Shown here: in pieces, positions 35,602 to 45,123 of the stretch
Position numbering within the stretch: position 1 is the stretch's first letter
Layout: each line of letters starts with the position of its first letter
NCBI GenBank assembly: GCA_027563935.2
Contig: CM050452.1
Location: 34,480,850-34,544,849, forward strand
DNA: 64,000 nt
Direction of reading: 5' to 3'
From: Costus lasius
Lineage: Eukaryota > Streptophyta > Magnoliopsida > Zingiberales > Costaceae
Notes under the pieces: model-generated
Databases searched by the model: none
The model's input: the letters and a program-made list of their open reading frames with translations, nothing else
Told to the model about the DNA's origin: nothing
Program-made: the position numbers and the translations under genes

Positions 35602-35613
35602 GCTCTGATACCA
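35602..35613 (-). other. Primer-binding site of copia D
   Basis: Minus strand TGGTATCAGAGC; two bases from the LTR. Confidence 0.9.
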
Positions 35614-35615
35614 AT

Positions 35616-37335
35616 TGAAGTGTCCCCTTCATGGGGGAGCGCAAGTAAACAAAATCCCTTTCAAGAGGGGGGCGAAAACCTTAAAGGGGTGGCGCATCAC
35701 CATTGCAAGCGGAAGAAAAAGGTTTTCGAGAATCTTAGCATAAACATATGTTCAACTTGGTGAAGTTGAGACTCATACCATAGCCATCTCGGTTTAGATG
35801 GAGCTTTGGAAGCAAAGGCGCAAGTGCCCCTTCTCCGAAGATAATCACACACAAGAGAAGATGGCTTCTCCTTGGATTCCTTGTGCTAGCAAGGATGCGC
35901 AAGGTGTCCTTGATCGAATGTTAGGATGATGGAGAAGTTTCCTTGGCCGAGCGCTTGTTCTTGTCGTCCACTTCCTTCCACACGAGATGGCAAGCAAGCT
36001 CACTTTTTTCAAAACCAAAACGCAAAGACAAGAGAGCAAATGCACTTCGGCGACATCAAGACAAATGACGTTACATGACTTCCCAAAATGGAAAGTCATG
36101 AAGCCACTTTCCAACGGCAAAACGCCCCTCTTGATGAACCATGCGTTCACCTAGTGAACCGGTTCATGCTTTGGTTCAATTCGATTTGGCCCAAAGACCA
36201 AATTCAAACCAAGCCAAGCCAAGGCATGGTCTAGACCCTCTATGAACCAAATGGCTCATGATCTAGCCGTTCATCTCCTGATGCTCCTGATCTCACCGAT
36301 CTAGCATCATCTCTCTCGATCGAAGCTTACCGATCTAAAGCCCTAATCAATCAAACATGATCAGGCTAGATCTCACTTACAATCAGAGATTAAACCCCCT
36401 TTAAACTGAACCCATACAATTCAGTCCACACGATCTGACTCAAGAAAGCCATATCATCAAATTGTGCGACCCTAAGGGTTTCCTTTAAATGTCGGTAACG
36501 ACAACTTACGTTATCACGATCAGTGAGGGGTATCTAGCAACACATCACTGTCTCCCTATATAAAGGAAATAGTCTTCCAAGACTACACCCAAACCATGGC
36601 ACAAGTGTGAATCAAAACTCACAAGGCACACATATGTCCTTTGCCACTGGATGTTCTTATTGGACAAGCATGTCAAGCTTGTAACTCCAATACGATGAGC
36701 ATGATTAGATCAGATGCACATAGTCATCTGGGTATGGCCATACACTACCTCAATCATCTCATATAGGGGGGGCCTCTAGAACATCACACTCCTTAAACAA
36801 GGAGACGGCAATCCTTTATCTATCACTAGTGCCCTAACCTGATTCAAGCTCACCATCCAAGATAGTCTATAATCATTATATTTCAAATGATATTGAACTA
36901 CCTCAAAACAATGACAATCATCATTTAGAAACACAAGTGATCTCAAGTCAAAGGACATGTGCCACTTGCTGCTTACAGGGATCATTCACATTGTGACAAG
37001 CAATGCAATATCCCAGTAGGGTCTGTCCAGTACATCCAATGTACCCATGAGTCTACATCTTATTCCATGCTCGAAGCATCCTATAAGATTAGCACTCATA
37101 TTAGTCTCCATCATATCAAGGCTGTCTCATGTTCACCAAGATATCTCGACTAAGGACATATAGCCTGTCAGCCTAGCTGAACAGCTTTGAGACATTATTC
37201 AGAAGTACACTTATTACAGCAGACAAGGTAACAACCTGAATAACAACCATGCCTTTTATAAACATAAGAGTTTATTACATGATACTTATACAATCCCAAG
37301 GCCTCAAACATTAGCCTTAAGGGCATACCCCAACA
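35616..37335 (-). repeat. Copia D 5' LTR
   Basis: 1720 bp, ends as in the 3' LTR, followed by target duplication TATCC. It should contain the active promoter of D. Confidence 0.95.
36556..36566 (-). promoter_or_regulatory. Candidate TATA box of copia D
   Basis: The minus strand reads CCTTTATATAG. Copias A, B and C have TTTATATCGG here, and E has CTCTATATCGGG, so D has the version closest to a canonical TATA box. Placement within the LTR suits a promoter; activity is inferred. Confidence 0.5.
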
Positions 37336-37340
37336 TATCC

Positions 37341-37661
37341 CAGTAGGGTCTGTCCAGTACATCCAATGTACCTATGAGTCTACATCTTATCCCATGCTCG
37401 AAGCATCCTATAAGATTAGCACTCATATTAGTCTCAATCATATCAAGGCTGTCTCAGTTCACCAAGATATCTCGACTAAGGACTTATAGCCTGTCAGCCT
37501 AGCTGAACAGCTTTGAGACATTATTCAGAAGTACACTTATTACAGCAGACAAGGTAACAATCTGAATAACAACCATGCCTTTATAAACACAAGAGTTTAT
37601 TACATGATACTTTTACAATCCCAAAGGCCTCAAACATTAGCCTTAAGGGCATACCCCAACA
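37341..37661 (-). repeat. Copia C 5' LTR, U3 side part
   Basis: 321 bp that complete C's 5' LTR after D and its target duplication. Ends ACCCCAACA, then TATTT, the target duplication of C. Confidence 0.94.
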
Positions 37662-37666
37662 TATTT

Positions 37667-37707
37667 TACTTGTATGCGTGTGGGGTGTGATTCTGAGGGA
37701 TGTTACG
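37667..37707 (+). repeat. Solo LTR S, terminal piece
   Basis: The last 41 bases of S, ending GGGATGTTACG, then TAAAC. The end mirrors the start TGTAACGCCC imperfectly, as expected for LTR ends altered by CpG decay. Confidence 0.8.
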
Positions 37708-37712
37708 TAAAC

Positions 37713-38796
37713 CATAAGGCTCAAGATCTAACCATTCATCTCTTGATGCTCTTGATCTCACCGATCTAGCATCAATTCTCTCGATCGAAGCTTATCGATC
37801 TCAAGCCCTAATCAATCAAACATGATCAGACCAGATCTCACTTACAATCAGATTTTAAACTCCTTTAAACTGAACCAAAACAATTCAGTCCACACGATCT
37901 GACATAAGTAAGCCATATCATCAAATTGTGCGACCCTAAGGGTTTCCTTTAAATGTCGGTAACGATAACTTACGTTATCACGATCAGTGAGGGGTATCTA
38001 GCAACACATCACTGTCTCCCGATATAAAGGAAAGAGTCTTCCAAGACTACACCCAAACCACAGCACAAGCGTGAACCCAAGTCACTTGACATATGTGTTT
38101 CCTTTGCCACTGGATGTTCTTATTGGACAAGCGTGTCAAGCCTGTAATTCCAATATGATGAGAATGATTAGATCAGATGAACATAGTCATCTGGGTATGG
38201 CCATACACTTTCTCAACCATCTCATCCAGGGGGCCCCTTCAGAACATCACACTCCAACAAGGAGACGGCAATCCTATATCTATCACTAGTGCCCTAACAT
38301 GACTCATGCTCATTATCCAAGATAGTCTATAACCATTATGTTTCAAATGATATTGAACTACCTCAAAACAATGCCAATCATCATTTAGAAACACAAGTGA
38401 TCTCAAGTCAGAGGAAATATGCCACTTGTTTGCATATAAGGATTATTCACATTGTGACAAGCAATTGAATATCCTAAGTAGGGTCTGTCCAGTACATCCA
38501 ATGTACCCATGAGTCTACATCTTATTCCATGCTCGAAGCATCCTATAAGATTAGAACACATATTAGTCTCAATCATATCAAGGCTGTCTCATGTTCACCA
38601 AGATATCTCGACTAAGGACAATACTGCATGTCAGCCAAGCTAAACACCATTGAGACATTATTCAGAAGTTTACATATGGCAGCAGATAATGCAACAACCT
38701 GAATAACAACCATTGCCTTTATAAACATTAAGTTTATACATGATACTGATATAATCCCAAGGCCTCAAACATTAGCCTTAAGGGCATACCCCAACA
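37713..38796 (-). repeat. Copia A 5' LTR, U3 side part
   Basis: Continues A's LTR after solo LTR S. From 37968 onward it matches 1-829 exactly by eye. Ends CCCCAACA and abuts the gag of element G. Confidence 0.92.
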
Positions 38797-39781
38797 GTTC
38801 CTTATAAGGTGGCCTGGTTGTTTACAGTTATGGCAGACAACCGAAGTTTGGATTGGCTTGGGTTTAGGGGTTGAGGAGTTGGGGTGTGAACTGCTAGGAG
38901 AGGGCCTATAGGTTGACTTTGAGGTTATAGTTTCCTTCCTAATCTTAAGTTGATGTTGAACCTCAAGGGCTCTTTGGTAAGCTTCTTCCTAATCTTGATC
39001 TAGTGTCTATTTGGTAAAAGGCAAGTCCTCGCTTGATTTCTGGTTTAAGACCATTTTTGAACCTACTCAGGGTAAACATTGGGTCTTCATCCATTTCACC
39101 TCTCAACAAAAGTTCATCAAATTCTACCATGTATTCTTCTACAGTTAAGTTTCCTTGGGTAAGGCTACTAGTCTGGTCGAGAAGCTTATTGTGAAAGTTT
39201 AGAGGAACATACTTTTCTCTCAGTCTAGTGTTCATCTCTTCCCATCTTGTAATGGGGGGTTGTCTAGACCTCTGCAAGCTTCTTTCTACATTACTCCAAT
39301 AGAGTCTAGCAGAACCTTCAAGTAGGCATTTAGTAAACCTAACCTTAGAATGCTCGGGCATCATACTCCATTCGAAGTATTGCTCGAGTTTGGTTGCCCA
39401 GTCTAAGTACTTTCTGGGATCAAGGGATCCATTAAAAGTGGGCGGGTTAAGCTTCACAGCATGTGTGTAGTCATCCCTAGGTCGGGGGTGGTTTTGGACA
39501 TGGTGTCCTTCCCAATCAAAGTTTTGGGGATTGTTCCTAGGGGTGTTCCTTGGGGTTTGTTGCCTTTGCATAGGTTCTAAAGGATCTCTAGAGTGGTGTT
39601 CACTAGGAGGGCGGCTAGGAGATCTACTCCTATTAGACTCTTCTATTTCTTGCACCTTATCGTGGAGTTGATTTAGGTTTGTGTCTACATTGTCCATCCT
39701 TTGAGTTAAAGATGCAATCATCTCAGCTAAGGTTTCCAAGGTCATGGGTTGGGTGCTTTGAGCCTTAGATCGGGTTTGCAT
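38797..39781 (-). pseudogene. Gypsy element G gag, broken and cut by copia A
   Basis: The open part 39781-38963 gives 272 residues with an N-terminal coiled-coil-like region (MQTRSKAQ ... MDNVDTNLNQLHDKVQEIEE), an Arg/Ser/Pro-rich linker, and a Retrotrans_gag domain (KLNPPTFNGSLDPRKYLDW ... RLREKYVP ... LTQGNLTVEEY). The frame breaks near 39000; the homologous frame continues (RALEVQHQLKIRK) to a zinc knuckle, CHNCKQPGH, at 38797-38835. There copia A cut in just before the last cysteine. The gag resembles chromovirus gags, perhaps CRM or Galadriel; the lineage is a guess. The pol part should lie left of the window. Confidence 0.85.
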
Positions 39782-39946
39782 GGTTGATTTTTGAAAAAGG
39801 ATTTATAGAAAAAATATAGGGCTACTAGATAGGATATAATAGCCAATTATGAAAATCCTTTTGTCTCAAACAACCTAGTTCCAAAATCGCCTAGAAGTTA
39901 GAAAATTACGTTTTAAAGGCTTAAAAATTCTAATCTAGGAGCCTAA
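39782..39946 (-). other. Gypsy G short leader
   Basis: 165 bases between PBS and gag start; AT-rich, nothing else seen. Confidence 0.7.
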
Positions 39947-39958
39947 GCTCTGATACCA
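39947..39958 (-). other. Primer-binding site of gypsy G
   Basis: Minus strand TGGTATCAGAGC, upstream of the gag start, about six bases from the proposed LTR end at 39965. Confidence 0.85.
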
Positions 39959-39964
39959 AGATGA

Positions 39965-40925
39965 TGTAGGGGTAGGTCACAAACATGCAAACAACGAGTT
40001 TCGAAAATATTTTTGGTATTATCATAAACTAGAGAAAACCGATTTAACTAACGAAGTTGGAAAATAATATTTTTGTATTTTTTAAATAGGAAAACCGAAT
40101 ATTAACTACTTGCAGGAAAGAAATGACAATAACTTAAAGAAGACTCACCTCGCGGCCCTTGAGAATAGAAGGACCGTCCTTCCCGTTCTTCACCGGTCCT
40201 ACTCTGATGGAAGGTGCAGGTTACACACAGGGCATTCAGCAACCCCACACAGGCGTGGGTGAGTTATAAAGCAGATTAAAACTTAACAATGCTTAAAGTC
40301 AAGAGGGAGGCTAATCCTCCAAGTTCTCTTGCTAACAAAGTAAAGGACTATCTAAGGAGGGGAGATCAAGAGAGTGGGATGCGCCAAGCTTCCTTGCGCC
40401 AAGTCCTACAAATCCAAGAGATGTGTAGTAAGATGTTCTTAAAATGTATAAAGAGAAGACACAAGAAGATGGAATACTTAACTTAGAGAATCGCCTTGAA
40501 GGAGACCAAGAGATGCATCCATATTCTTTGCGCCATCTTGAGCTCTTGTTCTCTTTGATGCTATTGCCTTGAAGGTGGTGAGTCTCGGCCTTGCTTTGAT
40601 GAATGGAGGGCGAGGAGAAGAAGAGGGGAGGCTCGGATCTTGAAGGAAGAAAGGGGAAGATGAGGGGACTTGGGCGACACAAGCACCCAAAGAAGAAGGT
40701 GTGGGCGACACAATCACCCAAGGCGACACAAGCACCCATAGTTTGGCTAGGAAACTATTCAACAATATATTCAACAGTGCTATGCACATGATGCAATGGG
40801 GATACATTTATAGGCAGCTTAGGGATGAGGATAAGATGAGGGCAAGGTGGTCATTGGCCCCTTGCGCCCCTTACATAATTGGAGAAAATTCGAAAATGGA
40901 GACAAGGCATTAAGTGGGCTGATCT
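39965..40925 (-). repeat. Gypsy G 5' LTR, part left of element F
   Basis: The LTR's 3' end is placed at TGTAGGGGTAGG on the plus strand beside the PBS. It runs to the insertion of F, whose target duplication GATCT is 40921-40925, and resumes at 60096. A TATA-like CTATAAAT (minus strand, 40806-40813) may be its promoter. Open frames of 60-135 codons overlap on both strands here and look like chance frames in LTR sequence. Confidence 0.75.
40806..40813 (-). promoter_or_regulatory. Candidate TATA box of gypsy G LTR
   Basis: CTATAAAT on the minus strand, inside the LTR and oriented toward gag. Inferred from sequence only. Confidence 0.4.
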
Positions 40926-43406
40926 TGTCACATCCCGTTATCTTAACCCCAAACAAGCAACACAAATCACAAAGGAACAGGATGTTATCATACAAGATCG
41001 ATGCACATGCTAAGTAAAACCAAGTTCAGGAAAACCCGATCTGAAAAATTTCGAGAATCCATACATAGAATCTCCACGAAACATAATTTCACAAATGTAC
41101 CTGCCACCACGCAATACTTGCACTAGACATATGCAAGTCAGCAGTTATATCAAAACCACATAAAAATCCGTAAAATCCATAAATCACGTAAGGGTACCTG
41201 CCACCAAGCAATACTTGCACTAGACATATGCAAGTTCACATTTATATCAAATCTGATCGCAAAATACGAATCAACTCGAAATTCGAAGCAAAGCCACAAT
41301 ATCGATTTTATAAACTCATGGAACTAATATCAATGACCCAAACACCGAAAACAGGCCAAAGCCCTCGGTGACATAAAAAAAATCAAAATCTCAAAACTGC
41401 CACAACCGGCAACACTGGTTCACAAAGTTTAGCCATAATCGGCCTCAGTTAACTAAACACAAAAATAAATCTTATACATCGCATCAGCACAGCTGTAGAG
41501 AGAATCACAATATCCATAACATACGCTAACTCAGGCAATGCGCCCCTGCTCTACACCTGAAAATAATGAGGGGTGAGCTACACAGCCCAGTGAGTGGATA
41601 GTCTCAATCGACCATCCATAACATACACTCAAAGATACATGCAGATTGTTTTTAAAATCTTTAGCAGAACATTATGTCAACATATAACTAAAACAAAGAA
41701 CAGAAAACAAAGAACAGGACTCATATAAACAATTAGATGTATAGGCATCACACAAATGTCACCCCATAGTAACCAAAGTTCTAGAGCCATACTCTAAACC
41801 AACTAAACACACCAACCACTTAGTTGTTGTCCAGCATAAATCAAGAGTGACCACTATGGTCCAACCCGGCTCTGGCCTAAGCACTGGGAGAAGCCTGCAA
41901 ATCACATGCAACACAAACATGGACGGTGTGTAGACTCAAGAGGTGATCCCCATCCGGTCAAGATGTGATACCTTGATCTACACCACCCCATAACACAAAA
42001 ATCTAAGAGTCTAAGAGTGATGAAATCAAGAGGTGGCCCCTGTCCGACCAAGACATGGCACTTTGCATCAATCACTCGTTCTCCCAAAGGGTTCTTATCT
42101 GGACAACCACTAGACACACCTTATATCTTATTTCACAAAAGTGGACTCCTAAGTGTCAACCAGACTCTAGGATAGTCACTTTCATCACAATAATCACAAC
42201 AGGCAAGGCTGAAACATCAACCCCCCCCCCCCCCCCCCCCCCACATATCACAATATACAGGGCTGAAATCTCTAACCCCTAACATATCACATATAGACTA
42301 TCCCCTTGAGTACACAGTTACACTTAGCCTTAGTCCTATCCATAATGGGTACACAGACCACAACACATAACATTCGAAATCACATATAACCACATAATGT
42401 AGTGTAGTGTCCTTAGGTTTCATGCTGATCAGTTTAGTATAACCTTGCTAAGTTATCACCCAAATTTCTCAAACAAGGGTACATGGCTAAAAATATATAA
42501 CATGCTGCACATAGAGAAACAATCATGGATCCTATAACATTATTAGCATTTATCAGGGCATCCATAAAATCAACATAGGATTAAAATTTGTATTCTTACC
42601 ATCTAATTCACATAACACCACATGTAGCCCACGGTTTCTACAACATATTATCTACTTAAACTTTAACCTTAGTTAACAAGAATTTTATGCTCAAGAATCA
42701 CTAACTTAAAACTACCTAAATTCCACATAAGAAATATCTTAAATTTCATGTTGCAAGGTTTCGGTTTTCATGAAAGATACACCTTAAGTTTCGGTTCTTA
42801 GCATGGTAAAATTATCAAACAATCAAACTTATCATCTAGCACAACCAAATGGATATAATTCGAATAAGACACCCCACTCACCTCTTATCTTGAACCATGA
42901 ACACCAAGATGAAGTTCTCTCCACAAACTCGTCTAAAGGCCTTGATGTTCTTAGGTTGACGCCACCAAAGGAAGAGAAACGCCACCAAACACCAAAGACG
43001 CCGGCCAAGGGAAAAAGAAGAGGAAGAAGAAAATTCATCCAAGCCTTCAAGAAATCGCCCAAGCCTTCAAGCCAAAACGCCAAACTTCTTTGCCCTAGCC
43101 GTCCGCCCCTTTGGTTTTTAAATTTTTAAACCCGCTAACTAATTAATTCGAATAGGGTTTATGAATTAACCCACTTACTGATTAATTCAAATTTTAAACC
43201 CAAAATCCATCTAATTTAAGTGTAAACCCAATAACCCATAATTAATTATTCACTTAAGCGAAAATCCAATAAGGATTTAATTAACATCCAATAAGCTCTA
43301 ATTAATTAATTACTAGAGTCAAAATCCATTAAGACTTAAATTAATATCCACTAACCCTTTGCCACTAATTTCTAAATAACCCCTAAAGGTTTTAGAGATA
43401 AAACTC
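40926..43406 (-). repeat. Gypsy F 3' LTR, left part
   Basis: Starts TGTCACATCCCG on the plus strand (LTR end CGGGATGTGACA in element sense) and runs to the copia E insertion. It holds a run of 22 C at 42221-42242 and the shared LTR motif (AGCTCACCCCT, TTATTTTCAGGTG on the minus strand) at about 41551-41598. The last five bases AACTC are E's target duplication. Confidence 0.92.
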
Positions 43407-45109
43407 TGTTGGGGTATGCCCTTAAGGCTAATGTTTGAGGCCTATGGGAATGTATCAGTATCATGTAATAAACTGTTATGTTTAAAGGCATGGTTGTTAT
43501 TCAGTTAGCTACATTGTCTGCTGCAATATATGTTCTTCTGAATAATGTCTCAAAGCTATTCAGCTGGGCTGACATGCTATTATGTCCTTAGTCGATATAT
43601 CTTGGTGAACATGAGACAGCCTTGATATTGTTAAGACTAATATGTGTTCTAATCTTATAGGATGCTTCGAGCATGGAATAAGATGTAGACTCATGGGTAC
43701 ATGGGATGTACTGGACAGACCCTACTAGGATGTTCAATTGTTTGTCACAATGTGAATATTCCTTGATTAAGACAAGTGGCACATTTCCTCTGACTTGAGA
43801 TCACTTGTGTTTCTAAATGATAATTGTCATTGTTTTGAGGTAGTTCAATATCATTTGAAACATAATGATTATAGACTATCTTGGATGATGAGCTTGAGTC
43901 AGGTTAGGGCACTAATGATAGACATAGGATTGCCGTCTCCTTGTTTAAGGAGTGTGATGTTCTAAAGGGGCCCCCTGGATGAGATGATTGAGAAAAGAGT
44001 ATGGCCATACCCAGGTGACTATGTTCATCTGATCTAATCATGCTCATCATATTGGAGTTACGAGCTTGACAGGCTTGTCCAATAAGAACATCCAGTGGCA
44101 AAGGAAATATGTATGCTTTGTGAAATGATTCACACTTGTGCTATGTTTTGGGTGTAGTCTTGGAAGACTCTTTCCTCTATATCGGGAGACAGTGATGTGT
44201 TGCTAGATACCCCTCACTGATCGTGATAATGAGAATTATCGTTACCGACATTTAAAGGAAACCCTCAGGGTCGCACAATTTGATGATATGGCTTACTTAA
44301 GTCAGATCGTGTGGACTGAATTGTTTAGGTTCAGTTTAAAGGGATTTAATCTCTGATTGTGAGTGAGATCTAGTCTGATCATGTTTGATTGATTAGGGCT
44401 TTAGATCGGTAAGCTTCGATCGAGAGATTAGATGCCAGATCGGTCAGATCAGGGGCATCGAAGAGATTGACGGTTAGATCTGAAGCCTTAGGGTTTATTT
44501 AAGATCTAGACCATATTGCTTGGTTTAATTGGTCTTGGACCAAACCGAAGTGAACCCGCTCATTGGTTGAGCGCATGGTTCAAGTGATGTGGCATTAGCG
44601 ATTGGGTAAACCCAAGAGCGCATGTTGAGAAGTGGATGCTATTTTTGGATAGCACTTCTACTAATCGTGGCCATGACTCACGATTGCCACACTTCACGCT
44701 TCCCCCTCTCTTTGTTCGTCGCCAACGCTTGGCTTAGACGTGACAACCTCTCGGCTAGAGAAGAGGAGGACGACAAAAGGAAACTCAAGCAAGACGATCT
44801 TTTTTTTCCTTTCCCTTTCCATTCGACAAAGGCTTCTTGGAACCTTGCTAGCACAAGGAGCACCAAGGAAAGTAGGCGACACCAATTGTGTGCGTCACCT
44901 TAGGAGAAGGCTCGCTTGCGCCTTTCCTTCCAAGTCTTCATCCAACGCAAATGGCTATGGTATGAATTCAAGTTTACTTAAGTTGATCATATATCATGCA
45001 ATAGATTCTTTCAAACCCTTTATTCCGCTGCAAAGTTTTATGCGCCACATGACTAGGGTTTTTGCTCCCCCTAGAAGGGGACCCCCCTTACTCTTAAGGG
45101 GTACTTTCA
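43407..45109 (+). repeat. Copia E 5' LTR
   Basis: Starts TGTTGGGGTATGCCC and ends GGGGTACTTTCA. The U5 end has CCCCCTAGAAGGGG. No gene; the open frames here recur in the 3' LTR. Confidence 0.95.
44172..44188 (+). promoter_or_regulatory. Weak TATA-like site in copia E 5' LTR
   Basis: TTCCTCTATATCGGGAG stands at the position of the better TATA box in copia D. Candidate only. Confidence 0.35.
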
Positions 45110-45111
45110 AT

Positions 45112-45123
45112 TGGTATCAGAGC
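45112..45123 (+). other. Primer-binding site of copia E
   Basis: TGGTATCAGAGC, complementary to initiator tRNA-Met, two bases after the 5' LTR. Confidence 0.92.

Larger units (their letters stand above)
28202..37335 (-). mobile_element. Copia D, full-length and apparently intact, nested in copia C
   Basis: Target duplication TATCC flanks it (28197-28201 and 37336-37340). LTRs 28202-29921 and 35616-37335 are both 1720 bp; I see one difference (ACGCC at about 28698 against ACGGC in the other). Polyprotein, PBS and PPT are intact. It is the deepest element in the left nest and one of the two youngest in the window. Confidence 0.96.
19425..37661 (-). mobile_element. Copia C, full-length Angela/BARE-like element carrying copia D
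   Basis: Target duplication TATTT flanks it (19420-19424 and 37662-37666). The LTRs are 19425-21127 (1703 bp) and 26820-28201 plus 37341-37661 (1703 bp after removing D); they differ at about three positions. The polyprotein is open, and PBS and PPT are intact. Insertion D splits the 5' LTR. C may have been competent until D landed. Confidence 0.95.
7339..37707 (+). mobile_element. Solo LTR S (Tekay/Del-like gypsy), interrupted by copias B and C (C carries D)
   Basis: Starts TGTAACGCCC at 7339 and ends GGGATGTTACG at 37707, flanked by TAAAC on both sides (7334-7338 and 37708-37712). After removing B, C, D and their target duplications, about 2983 bp remain (7339-9598, 18743-19424, 37667-37707). 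There is no PBS, PPT or coding internal region, so it is a solo LTR. The final dinucleotide is CG instead of the expected CA. The plus orientation rests on a motif near the 3' side (18796-18844) that LTRs F and H share. Confidence 0.85.
1..38796 (-). mobile_element. Copia A, Angela/BARE-like LTR retrotransposon, outer copy carrying about 30 kb of nested elements
   Basis: The element reads right to left: 5' LTR (37713-38796 plus 6560-7338, split by an insertion), PBS, leader, polyprotein, PPT, then a 3' LTR cut by the window edge. It is inserted in the gag of gypsy element G. The expected right-hand target duplication would be GTTCC (38797-38801), but the matching left copy lies outside the window. 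Base 1 of the window aligns with 37968 of the right LTR, and the 829 visible bases appear identical without indels. The polyprotein is broken, so A cannot be autonomous. Insertion 7339-37707 (solo LTR S with copias B, C and D) splits its 5' LTR. Confidence 0.93.

Noticed and set aside
40289..40913. Several 60-135-codon frames on both strands
   Set aside because: They lie in the LTR of gypsy G near a TATA-like box; low-complexity translations and no family match.
42803..43129. 108-111-codon Lys/Pro-rich frame in gypsy F LTRs (also 59303-59638)
   Set aside because: Its length changes with the 20-bp tandem repeat and it lies in both LTRs; not a conserved gene.
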